Positions 1-7,235 of a stretch of 12,689 bases of DNA are shown in pieces. This DNA comes from JBCDIQ01 sp039024295. Its GTDB lineage: Bacteria; Bacteroidota; Bacteroidia; J057. The notes under the pieces are model-generated. The model ran no database searches and was not told the DNA's origin. It saw nothing but the letters and a program-made list of their open reading frames with translations. Each line of letters begins with the position of its first letter. The first letter of the stretch is position 1. The translations under genes and the position numbers were made by a program. The stretch lies in the NCBI GenBank assembly GCA_039024295.1, contig JBCDIQ010000148.1:1-12689 (forward strand), given 5' to 3'.

Positions 1-746
1 GCACCAACTTGAAATTCAATGACATCCCTATTTCTGTACACAATCGATTTGAGATTGGCCTCAGTGACGCGATGGGACTTCCCATTTCTGCATCTTCCGT
101 AAAGGATTCTCTTCCCGAGAATGCCATTTCCAATGCCAATGATGTAGATTTCAACTCCGCATGGGTATCCCAGAACTTGTCTTCCCAAACCCAGTCGGAG
201 TGGATTGAAATTGATCTGTTGGAAGAACGACAAATATCGGCAGTTAAGCTTTCCTGGGTGCTGCTGGGCCACGCCCGATCTTACACCATTGAGGTGTCTC
301 CCGACAAAGCCAACTGGACCAGGATACACGAGGAGCAAAATGGAAATGGCCTCAATGACATCATTGATCGCCTGGACAGTGCGTTTGGCAGGTATGTACG
401 CATCAACATGAACCGTGCAGTGCTGTTCAATTATGCCCTGCAAAATTTTGAGGTCTACTGCCCGGAAATTACCTGTTTGAACTCCCAAGCACCCGTTGGC
501 CTTTCCTCAGTGCTTCAAGATGCGGAAAGGATACAGGTGTTTCCTAATCCGTATTCAGACCGCCTGTACATCGAGGTCCTAGACGGCGTAAGGTATGATC
601 ATCTCAAAATTTTTGATTTGTCGGGAAAAGAGGTGTTTGCATCCCCTTTTCAGGAAATGCTTCGGCCTGAGTTGAAACCGGGGGTGTATTTCTTGCAGGT
701 TGTAGGCTCTCAAGGTAGTCAGGTGGTGAAAGTTGTGCAGCAGTAG
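1..746 (+). CDS. Secreted discoidin-fold protein with T9SS type A sorting domain (3' end only)
   Basis: This gene is cut by the left edge: its reading frame is open back to base 3, so the TTG at 9 need not be the start. Counting from that codon, about 245 residues are visible. Residues ~20-151 look like an F5/8 type C (discoidin, galactose-binding-like) beta-sandwich, with an alternating pattern around WIEIDL, VKLSW, YTIEVS and the closing FGRYVRI and NFEVY strands. Such domains usually bind carbohydrate or surface ligands. Residues ~175-245 form a typical Bacteroidota T9SS C-terminal domain: VFPNPYSDRLYIEV, then LKIFDLSGKEVF, then LKPGVYFLQVV and a short basic end. In this family the domain directs export through the outer membrane by type IX secretion and is then usually removed. 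The catalytic or main part lies outside the window, so the role cannot be named. It converges with the DUF523 gene. Confidence 0.85.
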   Translation, partial: TNLKFNDIPISVHNRFEIGLSDAMGLPISASSVKDSLPENAISNANDVDFNSAWVSQNLSSQTQSEWIEIDLLEERQISAVKLSWVLLGHARSYTIEVSPDKANWTRIHEEQNGNGLNDIIDRLDSAFGRYVRINMNRAVLFNYALQNFEVYCPEITCLNSQAPVGLSSVLQDAERIQVFPNPYSDRLYIEVLDGVRYDHLKIFDLSGKEVFASPFQEMLRPELKPGVYFLQVVGSQGSQVVKVVQQ

Positions 747-797
747 CTCCTCTCATGGAATAAGCGATATTTTCGAGCTTACTCTTTGCCCTGGCCA

Positions 798-893
798 TCA
801 AATCACGACAAACTCCCTGAAGTTTTCCCAGTTGATGAGCTTGCCTTCTGCTTCATACGACTTGAGGAAACTCGGAATTGGTACAATTAGCTT
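798..893 (-). pseudogene. Possible gene remnant: 31-codon protein-like fragment without a start
   Basis: On the minus strand, between a TAA (894-896) and a TGA (798-800), there are 31 sense codons with no ATG, GTG or TTG at the beginning. The translation contains PIPSFLKSYEAEGKLINW followed by ENFREFV, which reads like the amphipathic C-terminal end of a real protein, and its codons (GAA, AAG, AAC, TTC, GAG, GGC) resemble those of neighbouring genes. It sits just downstream of the DUF523 gene and just after the alternating repeat at 897-952. I read it as the tail of a decayed or rearranged gene. A chance open frame of this length is entirely possible, and I do not recognise a family. Confidence 0.25.
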
Positions 894-896
894 TTA

Positions 897-952
897 TACT
901 AGCCAAATATTATAGTTTTTGGCTATCGTACTAGCCAAATGTTATGTTTTTG
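897..952. repeat. Alternating direct/inverted repeat with two mutually exclusive hairpins
   Basis: The 8-mer TAGCCAAA occurs at 900-907, as its inverse TTTGGCTA at 918-925, and again directly at 932-939. The outer copies belong to a 12-bp direct repeat TACTAGCCAAAT (897-908 and 929-940, period 32), each followed by a similar TTATxGTTTTTG tail. The middle copy can pair with the left one (10-nt loop) or the right one (6-nt loop), but not both. It lies in the 222-bp gap between two convergent genes, so a two-way transcription end is a reasonable guess. There is only a short T run on the plus strand, and the plus-strand gene ends 150 bp away. Confidence 0.55.
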
Positions 953-968
953 AACTTGTACCTTGAAT

Positions 969-1586
969 TCATGCAAAATACGTCTGGTACCACTCCGTCT
1001 CGTGATGGTCGATTTTAGCCGCATCAATGTGATGCTCGGAATCCAACTTTTGATACAGGATTTCCAGGGAGGCATAATCCCGCTGGCTGATGACCTGAAA
1101 ACCATTCCGCATCAACTGTGCAGCACAAACGCCCGCACCTATCTGATACACCTTGTTTTCTGAAAACCGATTGCCATCATAAATCACCTGACTGCCACAG
1201 GCTGCACTCACGTCCATCATGACAGCTAATTCAACCTGTTCCTCCTGCGCAATTTGTAGCATTTTCTCGGACGCCTTCACCATGCCATCTGTCCAATCCT
1301 TGCCGCTGTCCGAAAGCACCTTTGCATTGCCGTTTAATACGTCCATTCCATTTCCTCCGTGTATGTCACACATTTCCCGTGGGGTACCAAAGGAGTAATC
1401 TTCCGGACAAAATCGGACAATACGAGCCGTTTTATACTGCAATAATTTCAGTGCACTAGGATAGCTCCCATAGGTTGTGCCATCATAGCCACACATGACA
1501 CCGGTCAAGCAAGCACTCATCAGAATTCGCAGGGGATCTTCAGGAGTGGGGGTGCGGAGGGCATGAAGGTAGGGTTGGTTGGTCAT
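969..1586 (-). CDS. DUF523 family protein (TudS/YbbK-like, probable Fe-S protein)
   Basis: The 205-residue product matches the DUF523 family. Visible blocks are SACLTGVMCGYDG (24-36), FCPEDYSFGTPRE (59-71), VSAACGSQVIYDG (126-138) and GAGVCAAQLMRNGFQV (150-165). The cysteines at 26, 60 and 130 fall in the family's conserved positions; a characterised member, the thiouracil desulfidase TudS, holds a [4Fe-4S] cluster with conserved cysteines of this family, so a cluster here is likely. The actual substrate is unknown. The usual SPSCG block reads SAACG here. DUF523 proteins are often about 150 residues; this one has roughly 20 extra at the N-terminus and about 35 at the C-terminus, including two HH pairs. 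A shorter start at Met23 is possible. The gene is probably monocistronic, with its promoter in the divergent gap shared with the VOC gene. Confidence 0.85.
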   Translation of the reverse strand: MTNQPYLHALRTPTPEDPLRILMSACLTGVMCGYDGTTYGSYPSALKLLQYKTARIVRFCPEDYSFGTPREMCDIHGGNGMDVLNGNAKVLSDSGKDWTDGMVKASEKMLQIAQEEQVELAVMMDVSAACGSQVIYDGNRFSENKVYQIGAGVCAAQLMRNGFQVISQRDYASLEILYQKLDSEHHIDAAKIDHHETEWYQTYFA

Positions 1587-1685
1587 GGGAAGGCATCAAG
1601 ATAAGGGGAGGGAAAAATGACACAAATCGGAACCTCTATGCAAGGAAAATCCTTATGCACTTGGCCTCAGGTTCTGTGCTTATCC

Positions 1686-1718
1686 ATGCAAATTTAAAAT
1701 GGCATTTTAAATTTGCAT
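1686..1718. promoter_or_regulatory. Perfect 33-bp palindrome in a divergent promoter region
   Basis: The left arm ATGCAAATTTAAAATG (1686-1701) and right arm CATTTTAAATTTGCAT (1703-1718) are exact inverse complements around one central G. The pairing stops abruptly outside the arms. It sits in the 211-bp gap between the divergent DUF523 and VOC genes, about 100 bp upstream of DUF523 and 80 bp upstream of VOC. Each arm carries TAAATTTG pointing outward (1708-1715 on plus, 1689-1696 on minus), which fits the Bacteroidota -7 consensus TAnnTTTG. I see no convincing -33 element for either. It may be an operator for a dimeric regulator covering both promoters. A cruciform or a short mobile repeat is the alternative. 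Confidence 0.6.
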
Positions 1719-1797
1719 ACTTGATTGTTATTGGCAGATTCTACCAAGCGCCATAATTGCCTTCTTATATCTACCTGCCAAACCACATCTCCTCCCC

Positions 1798-2187
1798 ATG
1801 AATCAACGAATCATCCAAATCGCCCTGGTTGTAAAAGACTATGACGAAGCCATTGAATTCTATACCCAGAAGCTGGGGTTTGAACTGATAGAAGATACGC
1901 GACTGAACGAGAAAAAACGATGGGTGCGTGTCCGGCCGAAAGGCGCAAGCGAGTTTGCACTTTTATTAGCAAAAGCCAAGAATGAAGCGCAGTTGGCTGC
2001 TTTAGGTAACCAAACCGGCGGCAGGGTTTTCCTGTTTATGTATACTGATGATATTGAAAGGGACTATGCCAATTTGAGGCATCACCAAATCCCGATCGTC
2101 AGAGGCCCGATAGAAGAACCCTTTGGAAAAGTGGTGGTCTTTGAGGATCTGTACGGAAATTTGTGGGACCTCATCCAACCTGCCTGA
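1798..2187 (+). CDS. VOC-superfamily protein (glyoxalase/bleomycin-resistance fold)
   Basis: A 129-residue protein with the paired beta-alpha-beta-beta-beta units of the vicinal oxygen chelate fold. The first half starts IQIALVVKDYDEAIEFYTQKLGF; the second has the VFLFMYTDDI strand, DYANLRHHQIP helix and the family ending VVVFEDLYGNLWDLIQ. Length fits a single-domain VOC protein. Aligning by eye to glyoxalase I, the four metal positions read Gln7, a Leu near 56, Arg76 and Asp124, so at least two canonical ligands are absent. Glyoxalase I activity is therefore unlikely, and the substrate cannot be named. The ATG at 1798 fits the family's N-terminus. The crotonase gene follows 62 bp downstream on the same strand, so cotranscription is plausible, but no known pathway obviously joins the two. 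Confidence 0.88.
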   Translation: MNQRIIQIALVVKDYDEAIEFYTQKLGFELIEDTRLNEKKRWVRVRPKGASEFALLLAKAKNEAQLAALGNQTGGRVFLFMYTDDIERDYANLRHHQIPIVRGPIEEPFGKVVVFEDLYGNLWDLIQPA

Positions 2188-2249
2188 TTCCCTTCTTTCC
2201 CTCAGCAGGATTGCCTATCTTGCAGAAAAACCAATCAACTCACGCGCAC

Positions 2250-3041
2250 ATGGCAACTCTCACTTCAGATTTGATTCACGTACACCTGGAAAATGGAATT
2301 AAAACCATCACCATTAACCAGCCCAAAAAGAAAAATGCCCTCAGCTTTGACATGTCTGCTACCCTGCGAGACATCATTCTGGAAAGCAAGGATGATGATA
2401 GCCAGGTGCTGGTACTGACAGGGGCGGGAGATAATTTTTGTTCAGGAGCAGATTTGGACCCACGCGCAGTTAATGATCCTAATTTTAATGTCACCGAATT
2501 CCTTGAAACGGTGTATAACCCTACCATTCTGGGTATGCGCCAGATGAACAAGCCCATCATTGCAAAAGTGAGAGGGGTGTGTGTAGGCATCGGGATCAAT
2601 TTCGCCCTCGCGTGTGATTTGGTGTATGCCGAAGAAAATGCAGTATTCAGTGAAGCCTTTGTCAAGATCGGGCTCTCCAGCGATGGCGGGGGTTCTTTCT
2701 TCATGGCCCGTCACATGGGATACCATAAAGCCTATGAGTTGATGGTTACCGGAGAGGCATTCGATGGCAAGACGGCTGCCGGGTGGGGCCTGATCAATAA
2801 AGCAGTTCCTGCGGGTGAGCTGGATGCGCTCGTGGACGGGATGGCGCACAAACTGGCCAATGGGCCTTCGGTGTGCATTCGTCAGACAAAAGCGAACCTA
2901 CGTGCCGCCATGGAAGGGGGACTGGCAGATGCCTTACAACAGGAAGCCATCAGCCAGGGCATAAACTTTGTGACCCATGACTTTAAAGAAGGGGTAACTG
3001 CATTCCTAGAAAAGCGGAAGCCAGTGTTTAAGGGAAAATAG
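2250..3041 (+). CDS. Enoyl-CoA hydratase/isomerase family protein (PaaG-like crotonase)
   Basis: A 263-residue crotonase-fold protein. The frame is open back to a GTG at 2163, inside the VOC gene, but the ATG at 2250 begins the family's normal N-terminus and gives the usual length. The oxyanion-hole segments are FCSGADLDP (63-71) and RGVCVGIGINFALACD (108-123). The two catalytic glutamates of enoyl-CoA hydratase are replaced by Asn117 and Phe137, while Asp145 in KIGLSSDGGG matches the catalytic acid of PaaG, the ring-1,2-epoxyphenylacetyl-CoA isomerase, and of related delta-3-delta-2 enoyl-CoA isomerases. The C-terminus (DFKEGVTAFLEKRKPVFKGK) is also very PaaG-like. Isomerisation of a CoA thioester is therefore more likely than hydration. 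No other phenylacetate genes are present, so fatty-acid double-bond isomerisation is equally possible. The gene ends 3 bp from the stop of the convergent ubiA. Confidence 0.88.
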   Translation: MATLTSDLIHVHLENGIKTITINQPKKKNALSFDMSATLRDIILESKDDDSQVLVLTGAGDNFCSGADLDPRAVNDPNFNVTEFLETVYNPTILGMRQMNKPIIAKVRGVCVGIGINFALACDLVYAEENAVFSEAFVKIGLSSDGGGSFFMARHMGYHKAYELMVTGEAFDGKTAAGWGLINKAVPAGELDALVDGMAHKLANGPSVCIRQTKANLRAAMEGGLADALQQEAISQGINFVTHDFKEGVTAFLEKRKPVFKGK

Positions 3042-3044
3042 GCG

Positions 3045-3938
3045 TTACAGGAAAAACAGGCTTACAATTCCACCAAAAATCAGGTATTTCAACAGGGTAC
3101 TCTGGCGGGAGAAATTCCGTGGGTGCCCTGACCGGTACATGATCCAGACCAAATAAACCGAAGGGACCTGAACCAAAGCCACAGATGCTATTGCGTACAT
3201 CCAAAGGAATTCTCCCGTTTTCACGTATTCCACTATGATAGGCACATAAGTGGAAATGATAAAAGAGACATACAGTACGCCCAGAATGTACTTGGTAAAC
3301 CGGATACCCATTTGGATAGGCAGGGTTCGGAGGCCGAACTGCAAGTCCCCTTTTATGTCCTCGATGTCTTTGGTGATTTCGCGCAGCAAGGTAACCTGGA
3401 AAGCAAATGCGATCATAAAGGCCAAGTCTCGGTTAATCACGTACAGGTACCCTGCAAGTACAATAACCAAGGAGGTGAGAAAAGCGATCAGCAGGTTGCC
3501 CACAACACTGACCCGTTTGAAGTAGCTGGCATATGAAAACAACAGAACCACCGAAAGGACATTGATAAAGGTAATGTCGTATTGATGGTGATATTTGGCT
3601 AGGTAGAAGGCCGAACAAGCCAGTATTAAAAAATTAAAGACAAAATAAACTGTCAGCACCTTTTTGACAGAGAGCAGGGCGTTGACAATGGTGCGCTTGG
3701 GTTTGTTTACCCGATCAATCCGGAAGTCATAGGCATCATTGATCCAATAACCTGAGGCAGCAATGCCTGCAATGGTGAGAGAGGTTGCGTAAAACCTGGG
3801 ATCAGTAAAAAATGACCAACTGTGACCTTTGGCCAAAAAACAGGCCACAATAAAGGCGAGCACCGAAATCAGCACGTTAAGGGGCCGTGAAAGCAGAAAA
3901 AAATTACGGAAATCTCGTAAGATGTGCGAGAGGCGCAT
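3045..3938 (-). CDS. UbiA-family prenyltransferase (geranylgeranylglycerol-phosphate geranylgeranyltransferase-like)
   Basis: A 297-residue polytopic membrane protein with about eight or nine hydrophobic segments. It carries both aspartate-rich UbiA motifs: NDAYDFRID (67-75, fitting NDxxDxxxD) and DIEDIKGD (191-198, fitting DxxDxxxD). These bind the Mg-diphosphate of the prenyl donor. Bacteroidota proteins of this type are often labelled as the archaeal-style enzyme that adds a second geranylgeranyl group to geranylgeranylglyceryl phosphate. From sequence alone I can support prenyl transfer to a lipid or aromatic acceptor in the membrane, not the exact acceptor. The quinone-pathway enzymes MenA and UbiA are alternatives, but no quinone genes are nearby. 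It begins 31 bp after the sanA-like stop and is probably cotranscribed with it. Confidence 0.85.
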   Translation of the reverse strand: MRLSHILRDFRNFFLLSRPLNVLISVLAFIVACFLAKGHSWSFFTDPRFYATSLTIAGIAASGYWINDAYDFRIDRVNKPKRTIVNALLSVKKVLTVYFVFNFLILACSAFYLAKYHHQYDITFINVLSVVLLFSYASYFKRVSVVGNLLIAFLTSLVIVLAGYLYVINRDLAFMIAFAFQVTLLREITKDIEDIKGDLQFGLRTLPIQMGIRFTKYILGVLYVSFIISTYVPIIVEYVKTGEFLWMYAIASVALVQVPSVYLVWIMYRSGHPRNFSRQSTLLKYLIFGGIVSLFFL

Positions 3939-3969
3939 GGCGTAAAGCTAGGCCGATAAGTGGTGTATA

Positions 3970-4617
3970 TCAAGCGGATATCTTAACAGGGTCTCCCAGA
4001 AACTTCGGCTGGGTTCCCAGAATGTAGACATCTAGCAGGGCTTTTGCGCGGGCAAACACCTCCCGAACATACGTTCTGGGCGCGTATCTTGGCGAAACCG
4101 CCTCCGCATTGTACCCACTGGCTGCTATCCCAAGGGTTCTGGCGATGAAAACAGCTCTCTGTGTGTGAAAAGCCTGAGAGATGACCACGTATTCATCCTG
4201 TCCGAATACCTCTTTGCAGCGCACCACGGAATCTAATGTCCTGAAGCCTGCATAATCCAAGGTGATGGCACCAGCTGGTACGCCTCTTTCCATCAGCGCC
4301 CGACGCATATCTTCAGGCTCGTTGTATTCCTTAATACCATTATCACCGCTTACCAAAAGATGGCGAACTTTCCCTGCCCGGAACAGCTCCGCGGCAGCAT
4401 CCATCCGACGGGTAAAGAATAAATTGGGACGGCCTTTGACGGTTTTTTTGCTGGTGCCAAGCACCAATCCTACACGGTAGGTCCCTACTTCCTGGGGATC
4501 ATCGTGAATGAATTCATGAGTTTGCCAATTTACCCAACTGAACGTGCCCGCCAGCAGGAATGCCACCAGTATTCCAAGCTGGGTGACGCGTTTAAGGACA
4601 AGTTTGATCCATCTCAT
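3970..4617 (-). CDS. sanA: SanA/YdcF-family (DUF218) envelope protein
   Basis: The product resembles E. coli SanA, an inner-membrane-anchored DUF218 protein linked to envelope barrier function and vancomycin exclusion at high temperature. I chose the ATG at 4617 (215 residues). The open frame continues to 4773, but that extension is not SanA-like, whereas from 4617 the protein opens with MRWIKLVLKR and a single membrane segment (about 12-30). Family blocks follow: LVLGTS (51-56), FFTRRMDAA, LLVSGDNGIKEYNEPEDMR (87-105), LDYAGFRTLDSVVR (120-133) and VISQAFHTQRAVFIAR (145-160). The blocks SGDN, YNEP and DYAGFRTLDS are almost the same as in E. coli SanA. The biochemical activity of the family is not firmly established. 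ubiA follows 31 bp downstream; the GAF gene ends 177 bp upstream. Confidence 0.88.
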   Translation of the reverse strand: MRWIKLVLKRVTQLGILVAFLLAGTFSWVNWQTHEFIHDDPQEVGTYRVGLVLGTSKKTVKGRPNLFFTRRMDAAAELFRAGKVRHLLVSGDNGIKEYNEPEDMRRALMERGVPAGAITLDYAGFRTLDSVVRCKEVFGQDEYVVISQAFHTQRAVFIARTLGIAASGYNAEAVSPRYAPRTYVREVFARAKALLDVYILGTQPKFLGDPVKISA

Positions 4618-4794
4618 AAATTCCCGGTGTTCTAGGAAACTGTCTTGATTTTGGCTTTTGAAAGAGAAAATCGAATTTTGGGGTTCTGGCAAGCCTCTTT
4701 TTGCGAAGAATAATGTATTATTTTGAGCGGAAAAGGCGATGTCCAGGTTCCCAAAAGGTGATTTTCTTCTCAATAAGGCATTTCAAGAAAGTTT

Positions 4795-7176
4795 CTAAAC
4801 CTTAACGGCAACACGGAGTGCTCGGAGGCCTTGTACTCCTTGAAGATCCTCCAAAAGAACATCTTCTATCTCGTCCTCAATAAAGCCTTTCTGTTGCAGA
4901 AAGTTTAGGTATTCCCGGTATTCGGCCGCATCACGTGCCTGATTGTACACAATTGCGATCTTATTGGGTTGCGTCAACCGCTCATCGGTATGCTTGATAT
5001 GTGCCTTGTCAATTCGCTTTTTAACGATCTCATAGCGAATGTTATACGCCCCGTCCACGTCAAACTGCTTTTCTTCTGACCTGAACCGGATCGCCAGTGG
5101 TTCGCTTTGCACCAGGATTAAGTGGGTAGCTTCCAATGGCATAGGAAGGCTAGGCTTCATCTCGTGGGTTAGGCGGGCGATTTCACAAGTGGTCTGCAAC
5201 TGCCATAGCCGTAAATTTTTCAAGAAGATTGGGTCATAGCCCCCATTTTCATAGAGGGAATCTCCTACATAAATGTTGTATTCAACCCCATCCGTCTGGT
5301 ATTTTTCAAAGTAATGGGGGAACATTTTCTGCATCTTGCGGTTGCTTTCCACCAAGTACTCGGAAACGGCATCATTGACTTGGGTCAGGCTTTGCTCAAA
5401 CTCTTTACGCTTCAGGTAAAATACCCCAAGCTCAGGATCCACGTATTGCATCGCCTCATCAATCAGCTCCTGAATTGGTGCATACTCCTTCTTCAAGAAC
5501 ATAAACAGGGGCCGAACTTCATCTGAAATGAAGCCTCGAATGGCATTTTCATCCCCAGCTCCCAGGCTCTTTTGAAGGTACTTGATGTGGTTGTCAACCT
5601 TAAACGTGATTTGATCAAAGATGACCATCGGTTTCCAATTGCCCGCTACTTCGAGGGCCCGCTTGATGGTCTCTAGCTCAAAGATCAAGTCGGCGCGAAT
5701 TGCCTCATTTCGACGGTTAGAAGAGCCCCGAACATCTGTGGCCGCATATAAAGGATACACATCCTTGAACACGATGGGTTCCAAGGTGGCTTGCTCCCCT
5801 TGGGCCTGCTTTTGAATCACTTCTAGCGCAGCCTGGTTAAATCGCCACTCCACAGAAGGATGAATGGCAGTAGCCTCCTCCTGGATCAGGTCTCGGACTT
5901 GGTTCCTAAGTGCTTCTTTTTGACGGGCAATGGCCACGGCAAATAAGGGAATTACTTCCTGAAGCCGCATCAGGCAATAATGATTAAGCGAACCTTCAGT
6001 TTTGCTGGTGAGCTCAAGCACGCCGATGATCCTGTCATTTTGCTCCAGTGGAACCAGGATGAAACTCTTTATTCCCAGTTTCAGGAGCTTCATCTCCAGG
6101 ATGCTTTTGTCAGCTTTCTCAGCAAGATCCTGGACCACTATGGGTTTGCGTTCTTCTGTCAGTTGCTTATATGCCCCACCAATATCTACTGCACATACCT
6201 GGTCTGAATTTTGACTTTCCAAGGCCAGCGACTGGACAAAATTGTATCCCTTATGGTTGAAGATAAACTGATCTTCCCTGAAATAAGAAAGGCCCATGTC
6301 AACATTTCTAAGCCCCAGGAGACTTCTCAAATCTTCTTGGAGAGAATGAAACCTATCCTCGCGGGTAAGGACCTCATTTTCCAACAGTTTGAACTTCATC
6401 GAGGAAACCAGTTGCTGCTGGGTGACATCGGTAAATCGGATAATGTTAAACCCATGAAACTGGAAGTGGGAAGGGGGCAGGTATTTTTGCCATAATTCTA
6501 AATCTTCTGGTGACTCCAGCAAGCTATTGATTACCTCTCTGTTGAGTTCTGGCAGCTCTCCCACCGGAATTGCCTTGATAAACTTGGAATTAAAATTTGC
6601 CTGAAAAAACCGGGTGGTGCCATCTTCCTGCGGAATAGGGAAAATCATCAGTTTATCTTCCGCCCGACGACTTTCTACCCCATAACACTGTTCGAGAATC
6701 AGTTTGTAAGCATAGATACTCTGGCCAATCCTCATGTTTTGCTCTTCTTCCGGCGTTTTGATGAACGTCTTATCCTTATTGAGGAGCATTTCACGTTGGA
6801 AGCTGTCTGTGAAAAAGAGTGACATCATGCCAAATGGATGGGTAGCCAGGCTGTTTTCCTCTTCCAGGGTAGCTACTGCAAATACTGGTACCAGCATGGC
6901 CTGAATGACTTCTCGGTTATTTGCAATCACCTGGTAATCAACTATGGGCTCATTCAGCTCCGGTATTTCAGACACCATTTTTAATAAAGCCGAAGCCGTC
7001 CAGCTTTCCATTCCCTGACCACTTTCAAACCATGTCTTCCAGAAATCGAGTAATGGTTGTAAGGATAGGAATGCCTCAAACGGAAAAGGATCATTGGCAA
7101 TAGGAGGCTTTTCAAGTAATTGCTGGTTCCAACGGTCTATGGGATGGAGGTCAGTGGAGATATCGACAGTTTTCAT
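4795..7176 (-). CDS. Large GAF-domain protein with uncharacterised flanking regions
   Basis: A 793-residue soluble protein with no signal peptide or membrane segment. A GAF-like sensory domain spans roughly residues 280-420: a VCAVDIGGAYKQLTEERKPIVVQDL stretch, then LLKLGIKSFILVPLEQNDRIIGVLELTS, then a helix leading to AVAIARQ. The N-terminal ~280 residues and C-terminal ~360 match nothing I recognise. The C-terminal part has a striking segment, VFKDVYPLYAATDVRGSS plus NRRNEAIRADL (469-497), long charged helices (about 500-620), then a mixed region around YNIYVGDSLYENGGYDP and HLILVQSEPLAIRF. I see no histidine kinase, GGDEF, EAL, HD, cyclase or DNA-binding signature, so the output is unknown. 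It heads the minus-strand series with sanA and ubiA, but the 177-bp gap suggests those may have their own promoter. It is divergent from the lipoprotein gene. Confidence 0.8.
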   Translation of the reverse strand: MKTVDISTDLHPIDRWNQQLLEKPPIANDPFPFEAFLSLQPLLDFWKTWFESGQGMESWTASALLKMVSEIPELNEPIVDYQVIANNREVIQAMLVPVFAVATLEEENSLATHPFGMMSLFFTDSFQREMLLNKDKTFIKTPEEEQNMRIGQSIYAYKLILEQCYGVESRRAEDKLMIFPIPQEDGTTRFFQANFNSKFIKAIPVGELPELNREVINSLLESPEDLELWQKYLPPSHFQFHGFNIIRFTDVTQQQLVSSMKFKLLENEVLTREDRFHSLQEDLRSLLGLRNVDMGLSYFREDQFIFNHKGYNFVQSLALESQNSDQVCAVDIGGAYKQLTEERKPIVVQDLAEKADKSILEMKLLKLGIKSFILVPLEQNDRIIGVLELTSKTEGSLNHYCLMRLQEVIPLFAVAIARQKEALRNQVRDLIQEEATAIHPSVEWRFNQAALEVIQKQAQGEQATLEPIVFKDVYPLYAATDVRGSSNRRNEAIRADLIFELETIKRALEVAGNWKPMVIFDQITFKVDNHIKYLQKSLGAGDENAIRGFISDEVRPLFMFLKKEYAPIQELIDEAMQYVDPELGVFYLKRKEFEQSLTQVNDAVSEYLVESNRKMQKMFPHYFEKYQTDGVEYNIYVGDSLYENGGYDPIFLKNLRLWQLQTTCEIARLTHEMKPSLPMPLEATHLILVQSEPLAIRFRSEEKQFDVDGAYNIRYEIVKKRIDKAHIKHTDERLTQPNKIAIVYNQARDAAEYREYLNFLQQKGFIEDEIEDVLLEDLQGVQGLRALRVAVKV

Positions 7177-7235
7177 TACTTTCGGGTAAGTAAAATGTGG
7201 TAGAAAGTATGTCTTGTTTAACGAAAAAGCTCTTT

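Noticed and set aside
747..968. CRISPR-like array suggested by the spaced direct repeat
   Set aside because: Only two direct copies of 12 bp exist, with an inverse copy between them, and there are no cas genes.
2163..2249. Longer crotonase start (GTG) overlapping the VOC gene by 25 bp
   Set aside because: The extra 29 residues are not crotonase-like, whereas the ATG at 2250 fits the family's normal start.
2276..2849. Two long minus-strand open frames (142 and 135 residues) inside the crotonase gene
   Set aside because: They are antisense shadows of a well-supported gene, with no domain signature of their own.
4618..4773. 52-residue N-terminal extension of the SanA-like protein
   Set aside because: The extension is not SanA-like, and the ATG at 4617 gives a normal membrane anchor and family length. 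The stretch is more likely the 177-bp intergenic region; it holds a weak inverted repeat (AATAAT-GT-ATTATT, 4709-4722) but no clear promoter.
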